Assembly (NCBI GenBank): GCA_017437945.1
Contig: JAFRWP010000011.1
Location: 1 to 61,124 of the forward strand
Reading direction: 5' to 3'
DNA from: Candidatus Saccharimonadota bacterium
GTDB taxonomy: Bacteria; Patescibacteriota; Saccharimonadia; Saccharimonadales; Saccharimonadaceae
DNA length: 61,124 bases
Shown: positions 31,959 through 40,954 of the stretch, in pieces
Layout: each line of letters starts with the position of its first letter
Numbering within the stretch: position 1 is the stretch's first letter
Program-made: the position numbers and the translations under genes
The notes under the pieces: model-generated
Seen by the model: only the letters and a program-made list of their open reading frames with translations
The model's database searches: none
Told to the model about the DNA's origin: nothing

Positions 31959-32849
31959 ATGCCAGGTTATCTAGTCAAAGTTAGAAAGAGGATGGACATC
32001 TACGCGCAACGCCGCGTAAGGAATGTTCTTGCCGGAAATTACGGTTCCGTATTTAAGGGTCGTAGTATGGATTTTGATGACCTGCGCGAATATAGCTATG
32101 GCGATGACGTAAAGGATATCGACTGGAAAGCGACCGCACGTTCGCGCACAATCATGATTCGTCGCTACATTGCCGTCCGAAAGCACAATATTATGATTGT
32201 GGCCGATAGCGGGAATTCGATGGCCGGCCTCGCACCTAGCGGTGAGAAAAAGAGTGAAGTAGCTACCTTCTGCGCCGGCGTCGTCTCTTATGTAGCACAG
32301 AAACACGGCGATTTAGTTGGCATGGTTTATGGTAATCAGTCCGAGAATAAGCGCTATGCGATGAAGGAAGATACGCCATATATTGAAAACTTTCTCAAAA
32401 AATACGAGCAAGCAGTTGACGTAGATGGACCGAATAGTGACATCAATGCCCTGCTGACTTATATCTCGAAATCTTTCCGCGAACGAATGTTCTTGATAAT
32501 TATTACTGACCCAACCAGTGCTGCAACTTTGGATCGCGAATTAGTGCGCCGCCTAAATGTGCGCCACGAGCAAATGTTTATTTTGGTAGAGGATTCGCCA
32601 GTTACCAATAAAATGCTGCTTGGTGGTGATGCGAGCGATATTAACGAGCATATTCGTTTACCACATTACTTCCGTGCTAATAAAAAGATTGCCAAAGCCG
32701 AAGATGATTTCCGTCGCGTGCTAACTTCGAAAATTCAGAAGGGGCTTTATCGCCTGGGTGTAGTTAGTACGACAGTCGATAGTTCGGAACGTGCCGTGCC
32801 GCAGATTTTTAAAATGCTTGAGGAGCAGAAACATGCCAGACATAAGTAA
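31959..32849 (+). CDS. DUF58 domain protein
   Basis: A 296-residue protein with the DUF58 signature YSYGDDVKDIDWKATARS (about residues 43-60) followed by a VWA-like fold with IMIVADSGNSMAG. No membrane segment, unlike many DUF58 proteins. It is the standard partner of MoxR and Bat proteins and may bridge them. No Shine-Dalgarno precedes ATG 31959, 9 bases after the moxR stop. It overlaps the next gene by 17 bases. Confidence 0.92.
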   Translation: MPGYLVKVRKRMDIYAQRRVRNVLAGNYGSVFKGRSMDFDDLREYSYGDDVKDIDWKATARSRTIMIRRYIAVRKHNIMIVADSGNSMAGLAPSGEKKSEVATFCAGVVSYVAQKHGDLVGMVYGNQSENKRYAMKEDTPYIENFLKKYEQAVDVDGPNSDINALLTYISKSFRERMFLIIITDPTSAATLDRELVRRLNVRHEQMFILVEDSPVTNKMLLGGDASDINEHIRLPHYFRANKKIAKAEDDFRRVLTSKIQKGLYRLGVVSTTVDSSERAVPQIFKMLEEQKHARHK

Positions 32850-33312
32850 TCTGATGTATGGTCCTATCTACTATGATGTTTCTTGGCTTTTGCTGGGTCT
32901 ACTTTTACTTCTGATCGCCATCGCCATTATAGTAATAATTCTCTATTTAACCCGAAAGAAAGAGGTTAAAACGCTGAAATCGCTGAAGGTAACCCCGGCA
33001 AGAACAGTTGATATGGAGGCATTGAAGAAAAAGTATATTGGCTTAATCGACCAAGCGGAGCGCGACTTTAATAACCATAGAATTAAGGCATCTGTTGCGC
33101 ATCAGCACTTTAGTCTAATCGTGCGCCTATTTTATGCCGAGGGACTTGGCTTCCACGCAGACATTTTGACATTAACCGATTTAAAGAAAACTAATTACAC
33201 AATGTTGATAGATACGATTGAAGGATTATATCCAGACGAATTCGATACGCTCGAAAAAGGCAGCGTGGCGACTGCGGCCGAAAATGCACGCCGGTTAGTG
33301 AGGAACCAATGA
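32833..33312 (+). CDS. Single-pass membrane protein (DUF4381-like)
   Basis: A 159-residue protein: a short exported N-terminus (MPDISNLMYGPIYYDVSW), one membrane segment (about 18-42) and a cytoplasmic helical domain. It occupies the place where Bat operons often carry a DUF4381-type protein. Sequence similarity is weak, so the family call is tentative. ATG 32833 follows GAGGAGCAGAAAC and lies inside the end of the DUF58 gene. Confidence 0.7.
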   Translation: MPDISNLMYGPIYYDVSWLLLGLLLLLIAIAIIVIILYLTRKKEVKTLKSLKVTPARTVDMEALKKKYIGLIDQAERDFNNHRIKASVAHQHFSLIVRLFYAEGLGFHADILTLTDLKKTNYTMLIDTIEGLYPDEFDTLEKGSVATAAENARRLVRNQ

Positions 33313-34349
33313 CAAGATACGGTTGGTTATTCTGGTTCCCGCTCGTGGCATTAATTATCATAATCGCCTATCAGATTTTGCTGTTCCGCAAAAATAAATT
33401 GATCAGAAGGCGCAAGAAAAAAGATACGGCTGCGCAGATAGCCCACACGAGATATATCCGTAATTTACCGGAATATAAGAAGGCACGCAAACGTTATAAC
33501 TTATTGATTGTGCTATCAGCTATATTGTATGTTGCCGCGATTTCATCATTAACATTCCTGTCAGCAAGACCAATATCGGTTACTGAGTCTAAGGAAGAAA
33601 AAGAAAATCGTGATATTATGCTCTGCTTAGACGTCAGCGGGTCTATGTATAACTATATCGAGGATCTCTCATTAGCCTTCATGGATTTGGTTAAAAAAAT
33701 GGAGGGCGAACGTTTTGGCATAACGATATTTGACGGTGATTATGCAACCATGTCTCCGTTAAGCGATGATTATGTTTCACTGCTATCATTCCTCGAAGAG
33801 CTAAAAGATCCGAGCGACTTAAGTAAATATAGCGGCTCTTTAAACTACTCTATTGGCATATCAAATGGATATAGCTCAGAGGTCGGTGCAGGCTTAATAG
33901 GATGCGCAGATAGCTTCGATCGAATTGATGAGCTCGAACGTTCACGAATTATTATTCTAGCAACTGACAATAGAGCTCCAGATAGTCCTATCGTCTCACT
34001 GGAACAGGCGGCGTATTATGTTAGGGATAAGAATATCACTCTCTATGGTCTAAATATAGCCGATTACGCTAAACAAGAAGATATCGATAGTGGTACGGCG
34101 CGTTATCGTGGCAAGGAAGAGATTGAATTCCAAAACGCCACAGCTATAACTGGCGGTTCATATTATGCCATAAACTCAACTACGGGCGTAGTCCCACAGA
34201 AGATTATTACACAAATCATGACGCAAGAAGCGGCCCGCTACGAAGGAGCCGGACAGTTAATCCGAAGCGATGTCCCTGAAAAGGCCGCAATAGTTTCCGC
34301 GATCATACTAATCGTCTTAATGGTTATTGTTTGGAGGCTGTACTTGTAA
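33309..34349 (+). CDS. BatA-like von Willebrand factor A membrane protein
   Basis: A 346-residue protein with membrane segments near the N-terminus (about 6-24 and 58-80) and at the C-terminus (about 325-344), holding a VWA domain between them. The MIDAS metal site is intact: DVSGSM (about residue 110) and later ILATDNRAP. It matches the BatA layout of the aerotolerance operon. It overlaps the previous gene by 4 bases and the next by 1 base (TAATG). Confidence 0.9.
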   Translation: MTRYGWLFWFPLVALIIIIAYQILLFRKNKLIRRRKKKDTAAQIAHTRYIRNLPEYKKARKRYNLLIVLSAILYVAAISSLTFLSARPISVTESKEEKENRDIMLCLDVSGSMYNYIEDLSLAFMDLVKKMEGERFGITIFDGDYATMSPLSDDYVSLLSFLEELKDPSDLSKYSGSLNYSIGISNGYSSEVGAGLIGCADSFDRIDELERSRIIILATDNRAPDSPIVSLEQAAYYVRDKNITLYGLNIADYAKQEDIDSGTARYRGKEEIEFQNATAITGGSYYAINSTTGVVPQKIITQIMTQEAARYEGAGQLIRSDVPEKAAIVSAIILIVLMVIVWRLYL

Positions 34350-35386
34350 TGCGTTTTTATCCTATCGTACCAATCTATATAATCGCGCCGCTAGCAACTA
34401 TAGCCATCGCATTGCTCGTCATTTGCCTAGCCAAGAAAAAACAGCGCAATAAAAAGAACATCCGCAGAATAGCTATGCTTCTGTTGATGACAATTATCTT
34501 GACGCGCCCAGTTTTTATTGGCGCGCAGGCACAGAGCGAATACAATAACCTGAACTTCTTCTTTGTTGTCGATGCGACAACAAGTATGAGTGCAAGAGAT
34601 GTTAATGGCGGAAACCGCTATACTAAAGTAGCGAAAGACATATACGATATTGTAAAAGAATTCCCTGGATCGAGATATTCTGTAACGGTCGAAGATAGCC
34701 TTATCTATACGGCTGTGCCAATGACTACGAGTATGGATTTTATTAGCAGTATTTGGAATGAAAAGTCTGCGAGCGACAGTTCCTTTGGTTTAGTATCTCC
34801 TAAGTTGATGAGTAGAAGTAATGGCACCAATCTGAATGAATTGCTCGATTATTCGGAAAAACGAGTCGTAGACTACGCCAAAAAATACCCAAACCGAAAA
34901 AATATTTATTTCTTTATGAGCGACGGCGAGAACTCGCTCGGCAATACAATTACCGGCTATTCCTCACTTCGTTTAGTCATTGATGGTGGCGCCGTATTAG
35001 GTTATGGAAGCAAGGACGGGAGCCCTATGTATGACGTCGGCAATGCCTACCGGTCAGTAGATAAATGCATTTCGCCAATTATTTCGAGATCAACTTTCGA
35101 GCTCGACGAAAATGGCTGTATTGTTTCGAGATTGAATGAGAAGATTCTCAACAATATTGCTGATATTCTCTCAATAGATTATTACCATCGAGAAACGGGC
35201 GGAGTGCCATCCGCATTAATTAATAAAATTAATGCTTTGATGAGTTATTCCGTGGCGGACGAATCAGCCGATTCATTTGCAGACACCTATTGGCTATTTG
35301 GTATGATATTAATCGCTTTATTATTGTGGGATTTCCGTGACGTGCTAGATAGCGTAATGCGAGAAAGAGAGTATAAACATGCTTAA
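34349..35386 (+). CDS. BatB-like von Willebrand factor A membrane protein
   Basis: A 345-residue protein with two N-terminal membrane segments (about 3-24 and 32-50), a VWA domain and a C-terminal membrane segment (about 310-328). The MIDAS motif is altered to DATTSMS (DxTxS in place of DxSxS), but FMSDGENS retains the second acidic site. It starts at the ATG that overlaps the upstream stop. Together with the previous gene it forms the VWA pair typical of Bat loci. Confidence 0.88.
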   Translation: MRFYPIVPIYIIAPLATIAIALLVICLAKKKQRNKKNIRRIAMLLLMTIILTRPVFIGAQAQSEYNNLNFFFVVDATTSMSARDVNGGNRYTKVAKDIYDIVKEFPGSRYSVTVEDSLIYTAVPMTTSMDFISSIWNEKSASDSSFGLVSPKLMSRSNGTNLNELLDYSEKRVVDYAKKYPNRKNIYFFMSDGENSLGNTITGYSSLRLVIDGGAVLGYGSKDGSPMYDVGNAYRSVDKCISPIISRSTFELDENGCIVSRLNEKILNNIADILSIDYYHRETGGVPSALINKINALMSYSVADESADSFADTYWLFGMILIALLLWDFRDVLDSVMREREYKHA

Positions 35387-36134
35387 TCTAAATCCAGAAT
35401 TAGTAGACCAAGACAAAATTCGCAAGATTAGACGCAGGCGGATGCTAAAATATGCATCCCTGCCATGTTTGTTGTTGCTTCTAGGTAGCGCTTTCGTGTT
35501 CCGAATTGGATTTTTCAATGTCGCCTACAGTGTTTCTTATGAGAATAAAAACTTCGAAATCGCCGATTCGTTAACCGCGGCGCAAGGAGTCGGTAATGTT
35601 ATCATGCCATACGTCAGATATTATGATGGCGGCGTAGCGAAACTTAGACAGCAAAACATCAAAGGCGCAGAAAATGATTTCCGCTCCAGCCTGAAAGAAA
35701 ATCCGCCAGAAGAAGTATTGTGCAATATTTACGTTAATCTATCGTTAAGCATCGAACTTCAGGCCGATGACAAATACAATGAGGGCGAATACGATGAAGC
35801 GCTAGTGTTGTATGCGAAAGCGCAATCTACGCTATATTCTAACGGATGTGCGGGGCGTGAAGAAGATGCCGGAACAAATGAGATGGCAAAAAACGCTAAA
35901 TTACGCCTCGATGGAAAAATGGCAAAGACTATGAATAAGATAAACGCCGTAGCAGATGAAGGTGACGAAGGTAATCCGCAACCAGTTTCTGAAAAACAAC
36001 TTACTAATACCCAGAAGGACCGCCTCGAAAAACGCCGCGAGTCTCAGAATGAGGTGGTATGGCGAATCCGCTCCGACGCTGGATTTAGTATTGGCAAAAA
36101 CTGTGATCCGTCCTCTGGCGATATTTGTTGGTAA
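35379..36134 (+). CDS. Membrane-anchored TPR-like protein (BatC position)
   Basis: A 251-residue protein with a basic N-terminus, one membrane segment (about 24-46) and an outer domain with TPR-like helix pairs (GAENDFRSSLKENP, ECNIYV-type turn, YNEGEYDEALVLYAKAQSTL). The tail (about 195-251) is charged, with Cys near the end. TPR proteins occupy the same place as BatC/BatE in Bat operons and probably scaffold the complex. It overlaps the previous gene by 8 bases. It is convergent with the cysteine desulfurase with only one base between stops. Confidence 0.82.
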   Translation: MLNLNPELVDQDKIRKIRRRRMLKYASLPCLLLLLGSAFVFRIGFFNVAYSVSYENKNFEIADSLTAAQGVGNVIMPYVRYYDGGVAKLRQQNIKGAENDFRSSLKENPPEEVLCNIYVNLSLSIELQADDKYNEGEYDEALVLYAKAQSTLYSNGCAGREEDAGTNEMAKNAKLRLDGKMAKTMNKINAVADEGDEGNPQPVSEKQLTNTQKDRLEKRRESQNEVVWRIRSDAGFSIGKNCDPSSGDICW

Positions 36135-36135
36135 A

Positions 36136-37290
36136 TTATTTCGCTAAGCGAGCTTGTTCAGCCGCAATAATTTCGTGTAGGTTAGAGCTAAATTCTCGAA
36201 TATCTTCTTCGGTGTTGAGCTTACCCATTGTGATACGAAGTGAGCCGGCAATTTCCGCTTCGTTCAGACCAATGGCGCGAAGAGTCGGAGATTTAATGCC
36301 TTTACTAGCGGCGCATGCGGCACCAGTAGAAACGCAAATTCCGCGATCCTCAAGTGCAAAAATGAGACGCTCAGCGTCGAAACCGGGCAAACTAATCGGT
36401 AAAAAGCCAGCAAGCTGCGTCTTTGGGTTTCCTAAGAATTTTATATTCGGTAAATCCTCAAGCATACTACGAAGTTGACGCTTTAGATCTTGAAGACGCT
36501 TGCGTTCGTAAGTTAAGTGCTTCTCTGCTTCCGTGATTGCCGCTGCAAATCCAATTGTGGCCGGTACATTTTCGGTACCACTGCGCAGTCCCATTTCTTG
36601 GCCACCGCCCACTGAAAGTGGTTTTAGTTTTACGTTGTGTCCAACATAAAGAACGCCTATACCTTTCGGGCCATACACCTTGGCGGCATTCAGTGTGAGC
36701 AAATCAACATTCAGGCGATTCAATTTTACTTCCATTACGCCAAGGCCCTGAGATGCGTCGCAGTGGAAGTAAATCGGCGTGGTCTCACCGGCAAGAGCGC
36801 GGCGCGTACGCTCGGCTCTAATTAACTCGGCTATCTCCGAAATTGGCTGAATTGTGCCAAGTTCACCACTGGCTAGACAGATTGATACGAAGAGAGTTTT
36901 TGGTGATAATTTCGACTTAAAATCTTCTATATTTATACGGCCATTATGATCGACGTCGATAATTTTATAATTACCAACACGCTTGGCGTTCTCGAGTACA
37001 GCAGCGTGCTCAACGGCGGAAATAAGCACTTCCGAATCTGAGTTAGTTGGAACCAATGAGAAAGCCAGGTTAATAGATTCAGTTGCGCCAGAAGTCATCA
37101 CTAAATCAGCACCTTTAGCCCCGATTACATGGGCAATTTCGTCTTTAGCGTGTTCATAAGCATGACGGACCTCTACGGCCGGCAAATAGGCGGCTGAAGG
37201 GTTAAAAAAATCATCCGTAAAATACGGTAACATCGCATCAAGTGCTTTTTTGGATACCGGCGTAGCGGCGGCGTGATCAAGATAAATCAT
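36136..37290 (-). CDS. Cysteine desulfurase (NifS/IscS family), unusual PLP pocket
   Basis: A 384-residue aminotransferase class V protein that should release sulfur from Cys as a persulfide for tRNA thiolation or Fe-S clusters. It keeps the PLP Lys204 (NAAKVYGPKG), His95 (SAVEHAAV), Asp178 (HCDASQ) and the catalytic Cys326 (STGAACAASKG). Three usually fixed positions differ: the SxHK motif reads NAAK, and NNExG reads SGELG. No IscU or SufU gene is adjacent, which suggests a role with MnmA. TATAAT ends 7 bases before ATG. Confidence 0.92.
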   Translation of the reverse strand: MIYLDHAAATPVSKKALDAMLPYFTDDFFNPSAAYLPAVEVRHAYEHAKDEIAHVIGAKGADLVMTSGATESINLAFSLVPTNSDSEVLISAVEHAAVLENAKRVGNYKIIDVDHNGRINIEDFKSKLSPKTLFVSICLASGELGTIQPISEIAELIRAERTRRALAGETTPIYFHCDASQGLGVMEVKLNRLNVDLLTLNAAKVYGPKGIGVLYVGHNVKLKPLSVGGGQEMGLRSGTENVPATIGFAAAITEAEKHLTYERKRLQDLKRQLRSMLEDLPNIKFLGNPKTQLAGFLPISLPGFDAERLIFALEDRGICVSTGAACAASKGIKSPTLRAIGLNEAEIAGSLRITMGKLNTEEDIREFSSNLHEIIAAEQARLAK

Positions 37291-37297
37291 ATCTTAT

Positions 37298-37303
37298 ATT
37301 ATA
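37298..37303 (-). promoter_or_regulatory. -10 box abutting the cysteine desulfurase gene
   Basis: TGA-TATAAT on the minus strand, 7 bases before ATG 37290 and touching the upstream gene's stop codon. Confidence 0.65.
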
Positions 37304-38521
37304 TCAGTTATAGCGATGCTCTTTTGGTATAACCATGGTTAACCATGGTAAAAGCGCAAGCGTTTCTAGGAACGCAAGCCACATCATTTGCTCTTTGGCG
37401 CCCACCATCACAATGCTGAGTAAGATTGTTAGGCCAATAATGCGCCCCATAGTCAACATCATTTCACCATAGCACTCAATTTCGGTGAGATAAGATTTAT
37501 CTTTTAAGTGCGTGCTGAGGAGCCCCTGAATGCGCGTACCGGTTGCAGCGCTATCATATAGACTGTCGGCAATACTAAACATTGCGACATAGAAGCAGAT
37601 TGAGACTACCAAATTATTTGGGAAGAAAATAAGCAAAACCGGCAAAGCGATAAGCATTGGAATAAACATCGCTAAGAATCCTTGCTGCATTATACGATTC
37701 TTGATGCGGCGATAAATTAAGACACTAATAATTGCGATGACGGCGGAGACAGACGTAATGATGCCGAGTGTCACGCTTGAACTGATATTGTTATAAAGGT
37801 TGATTTGCGCAACTACGAGGCAGGCCGCGCCACAAGTGACAATACCGCGAATAAACTGCAGACTCATTACTTCGCGTAAGCCCTTATGCCGACGAATCAT
37901 ATCGTAAACTTCGTTCGGTTTATGAAGGCCACCTTCTTCTCTGCCGCCATTAGCCGGATAAAAACAGAACGATAGCAATAATTGCATTAAGGAAATACCA
38001 AGAATGATGAGTGCGGCGCGCGTGTACCCAGTGGAGCCGATTACGACCCCGAGTACGATTGGCATGATAATTTTCATAACCTGAGTCCAGATTGCAATAG
38101 TGCCTTTGAATTTTAGACGGCGCTCATCTGGGACTTCCATAATATCAAAGTAGGTCTTAGTGCGCCAATAGAGTGAGCTCTCGCATGCGGAACAAATGGC
38201 AAGTATATACGGAAAATATGGAGCCGAAGAGTCAAGAAATATCACGCAGAGTATTTCTATAACCGAGAAAAACATACTCATGCGCCATATGGTAAGCGTA
38301 TGTTTTTTGATAAGCGGTATTAAAGCGATAGCGAGAAAGCCCATCAATGCATAACGAACAATGTTATAAACGATGAAAGTGACTGGGGAGTTAGACACGG
38401 AAATACTAATCATGAATGCCATCAAAAAGACGCCCATAAAAGAGCCCTTGCTACAAAGAAGGACGTCTACAGCGATAAGCACATTCTCGTTAGTGCGCAA
38501 AGTGCGCAACTTATTAAGCAT
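37304..38521 (-). CDS. MFS-like membrane transporter
   Basis: A 405-residue, very hydrophobic protein with about 11-12 membrane segments in two halves separated by a charged loop (FYPANGGREEGGLHKPNEVY, near residue 195). The layout is that of the major facilitator superfamily; the substrate is unknown. The frame starts at 38548, but a TATAAT lies in codons 5-7 of that longer version and ends 6 bases before ATG 38521, so the shorter start is chosen. Confidence 0.8.
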   Translation of the reverse strand: MLNKLRTLRTNENVLIAVDVLLCSKGSFMGVFLMAFMISISVSNSPVTFIVYNIVRYALMGFLAIALIPLIKKHTLTIWRMSMFFSVIEILCVIFLDSSAPYFPYILAICSACESSLYWRTKTYFDIMEVPDERRLKFKGTIAIWTQVMKIIMPIVLGVVIGSTGYTRAALIILGISLMQLLLSFCFYPANGGREEGGLHKPNEVYDMIRRHKGLREVMSLQFIRGIVTCGAACLVVAQINLYNNISSSVTLGIITSVSAVIAIISVLIYRRIKNRIMQQGFLAMFIPMLIALPVLLIFFPNNLVVSICFYVAMFSIADSLYDSAATGTRIQGLLSTHLKDKSYLTEIECYGEMMLTMGRIIGLTILLSIVMVGAKEQMMWLAFLETLALLPWLTMVIPKEHRYN

Positions 38522-38527
38522 AAGCAT

Positions 38528-38533
38528 ATTATA
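38528..38533 (-). promoter_or_regulatory. -10 box abutting the MFS-like gene
   Basis: TATAAT on the minus strand, 6 bases before ATG 38521, which decides the start codon. Confidence 0.6.
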
Positions 38534-38548
38534 CTCTATTTTCGCCAT

Positions 38549-38572
38549 AAAAAAACCGCCCGTTTGGGGCGA
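38549..38572 (-). terminator. Terminator of the gene at 38578
   Basis: On the minus strand CGCCC-CAAA(C)-GGGCG followed by GTTTTTTT. Confidence 0.7.
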
Positions 38573-38577
38573 GCAGT

Positions 38578-38973
38578 TTATTTATAGATACTTTGTTTAA
38601 TAAGTCTTAGGTAAGCCTTCGTGGCGTTCTTGAAATTTTCAAGCTCTTCGCCTGTTACCTTAGTATATCTTTCTTCTTCGTTCACGCGCTTATAGACGCC
38701 ATTTTTGCGAATTTCATAGCGCATCGTATATCCATCTTCATACCAAATCCAGACATTCTTCTTAAGGAGAAAGAACTCACGTTGATGACCGGGCATAATT
38801 GGTCCAAACACGGTGCGGCCAAGCGTAGATTCGGCATTAATAAGGTTACCCTCAACAGATTGTACGCGCTTAAGATGATTAGGCGCTTCTGGTTCGGCCA
38901 AGATGCGTTTTTTGAGTTTCTTGGCGTTATCGCGAGTTTCTAATAGATGTTGCTTAAGACTGAATTGCGACAT
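38578..38973 (-). CDS. Hypothetical protein
   Basis: A 131-residue protein of unknown family, soluble, with a helical basic N-terminal half and a C-terminal half rich in Tyr and Lys (FLLKKNVWIWYEDGYTMRYE, then a helical end). GAGGTAATCAA precedes ATG 38973. It overlaps the small gene upstream by 34 bases in another frame, a sizeable overlap, and is closed by its own terminator. Confidence 0.7.
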   Translation of the reverse strand: MSQFSLKQHLLETRDNAKKLKKRILAEPEAPNHLKRVQSVEGNLINAESTLGRTVFGPIMPGHQREFFLLKKNVWIWYEDGYTMRYEIRKNGVYKRVNEEERYTKVTGEELENFKNATKAYLRLIKQSIYK

Positions 38974-39176
38974 TTGATTACCTCATCTGATACGGCTGAA
39001 AGTTCATTATACAGATCAAGCTCTGGGGCATTCGAAGAATAGGAAGGAAACGCCTTCTCGATTACGACTGGCGTAACGGGCGTTATTGTTTGTTCGGTGA
39101 TTGCGGCCTTTTTGGCTTCAAGTACGAGCGTGGAGACCGGAATATGGAACATTGAGTCATCTTCTTGGTTGTTCAT
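38940..39176 (-). CDS. Small hypothetical protein
   Basis: A 78-residue protein of unknown family. ATG 39176 is chosen for the GGGAGGACTC ribosome site; a longer frame reaches into tatD. The composition is mixed, with a Thr/Pro/Val segment (ITEQTITPVTPVV) and an acidic helical end with one Cys. It overlaps the next gene by 34 bases, so the two are probably co-translated. Confidence 0.6.
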   Translation of the reverse strand: MNNQEDDSMFHIPVSTLVLEAKKAAITEQTITPVTPVVIEKAFPSYSSNAPELDLYNELSAVSDEVIKCRNSVLSNIY

Positions 39177-39189
39177 GAGTCCTCCCTGA

Positions 39190-39939
39190 CTAGATCTTAA
39201 AGATTTTGGCAGCGTTCTCAGTGGTAATTTTTGAGACAGCTTCAAAATCTTGCTGATAATAACCAGCTGCCCACTCGGCTATGTTCTTCACATAACCAGG
39301 CTTATTAATTGTACCACGAAATGGCTTCGGTGTCAAGAAGGGAGCGTCAGTTTCGAACAAAATCCTCTCGAGTGGAGGATGCGCAACGTCCGCGAAGGTA
39401 CTGAGACCATTAACGCCAAAATAGAGACCTTTTTCGAGACCAATCTTGAGGTTTTTCTTGGAATCTGAATAAGAATGAAGAACAGAGGTAGGAAGGCGGA
39501 AATTGTCGTAAATTGGCCAGAAATCATCGAAGGCCTCGCGAATATGGAAACTTACTGGCAATTGATGATCCTGAGCAATTTGGAGCATATTCTCTAGGAG
39601 ATAGCATTGGAATTCTTTATTATATCCGTCAAAATGGTAATCTAGGCCAATTTCCCCGATTGCAACCAGGCGTTTATCGTCCAGAAGCGATTTGCTGGCG
39701 GCCAAATCGGCCTCGAGTTTAGCTTTGCCGCCATTATAATCGTTCGGATGGTAGCCAAACGTCCACCAGACTTCACTATGTTCATTGGCATATTTGCACG
39801 CATTTGCCGAATCTTCCGGATCGGTGCCAATCGTAATACACTTCTCTACACCGTTTTCGTGCATGTGGGCAAGAATTTCGTCAGTTGGGCCGGCAAAAAA
39901 CTGCTTGTCGTGAATGTGGCAGTGCGTGTCGACTAACAT
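39190..39939 (-). CDS. tatD: TatD family metal-dependent hydrolase
   Basis: A 249-residue TIM-barrel DNase-type protein. Metal ligands are visible in VDTHCHIHD, GEIGLDYH, VSFHIRE, VLHSYS and FETDAPFLTP. TatD proteins act as 3'-5' nucleases in DNA repair or RNA turnover. It begins 1 base after the stop of the KwaB-like gene (TAAT-ATG), so the two genes are coupled. Confidence 0.94.
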   Translation of the reverse strand: MLVDTHCHIHDKQFFAGPTDEILAHMHENGVEKCITIGTDPEDSANACKYANEHSEVWWTFGYHPNDYNGGKAKLEADLAASKSLLDDKRLVAIGEIGLDYHFDGYNKEFQCYLLENMLQIAQDHQLPVSFHIREAFDDFWPIYDNFRLPTSVLHSYSDSKKNLKIGLEKGLYFGVNGLSTFADVAHPPLERILFETDAPFLTPKPFRGTINKPGYVKNIAEWAAGYYQQDFEAVSKITTENAAKIFKI

Positions 39940-39940
39940 A

Positions 39941-40921
39941 TTAGCCTCGTGGCGGCTCGCCTTCAGGCTCGTCGAGGAGTTTCTTGCTCTTGATTTCGTA
40001 GCGGCGGCCGTTTACTGGGGAGACAAAGTAATCTTCGCTGAGGAGATTTATGAACATACCGAGATCTTTATCATCCATGATGATGATTTTACCGTCATCA
40101 TCGGTCATAAGCTCAAGTTGCATTTCGTCGGCATAATCAAGAAGTTGATCTTGCTTCATTTCGCCAACGGTAATGTTTTGGAGCTTCTTGATGAGAGGTT
40201 TCTTATCTTCGAGGAGAGAGTTGAGCGTTAGGCCTTCTGGGAAGCTCAGGCTATAAGCATCCTGGAGCTCTTTGGCTTTTTGCTCGGAAATAACTTGCGA
40301 TTTGTAATCGTACTGGAAAAGCTTTTCGAACTTCGGCTGGTTAAAGATTACGATTTGGCCATCGACGATCGCGGTTTCGTTACCTTCTGGGACCTTGATG
40401 GCGACATCGGCCGTGAGTGGTTCAAAGCTCTCGCCATTTAATTCCCAACCGAGCTTGCCCTTTAATGCGGAGCTAGCCGCAAGATTCTTGGCAATATAGA
40501 AGGTTTTTTGGCCATCATCACCAGGATAGGTAAACTTCGCGACAATGCCCTTAATACGCTTAAATTCATATTCGTCATCAGTAAAGAAGGCAATATCTTT
40601 ATATTCGTGTTCAATTAGGTGAATCAAAGTTTCGGCGCGACCGACTTTTTCGAGTTCGATGCGGTAAACGACTTTATCTTCTCCGTCGGATAGCTCATAC
40701 TCGCGACATTCGAGACCCTTATCTGCCTCTTTGATGATATATTCAACCGCCTCAAGCATGAAGAGCGACTTGATCGTTTGCATGAGTGCATCACTATAGC
40801 GCACTTTATATGGCGTATAATTCTTGTTAAATAAGAATAGTTCTACTGAAACGTTATTTTTGACTTCATCGACGGAGTTTGCCCACTGAAACACATCGAA
40901 TTCTGAACTGTTTTGGTCCAT
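39941..40921 (-). CDS. DUF4868 / KwaB-like protein
   Basis: A 326-residue soluble protein that resembles the DUF4868 family, which includes KwaB of the Kiwa anti-phage system. The cue is the pattern in the middle: a LKGKLGWELNGESFEPL segment, DVAIKVPEGNETAIVDGQIV, then the characteristic IFNQPKFEKLFQYD, followed by helices. KwaB binds DNA and works with the membrane protein KwaA, but no KwaA candidate is adjacent. Its neighbours are ctpA and tatD. AAGGAGGAGAAA precedes ATG 40921. Family call from memory, moderate certainty. Confidence 0.65.
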   Translation of the reverse strand: MDQNSSEFDVFQWANSVDEVKNNVSVELFLFNKNYTPYKVRYSDALMQTIKSLFMLEAVEYIIKEADKGLECREYELSDGEDKVVYRIELEKVGRAETLIHLIEHEYKDIAFFTDDEYEFKRIKGIVAKFTYPGDDGQKTFYIAKNLAASSALKGKLGWELNGESFEPLTADVAIKVPEGNETAIVDGQIVIFNQPKFEKLFQYDYKSQVISEQKAKELQDAYSLSFPEGLTLNSLLEDKKPLIKKLQNITVGEMKQDQLLDYADEMQLELMTDDDGKIIIMDDKDLGMFINLLSEDYFVSPVNGRRYEIKSKKLLDEPEGEPPRG

Positions 40922-40954
40922 TTTCTCCTCCTTGTACTTATCTATTTTAACAGA

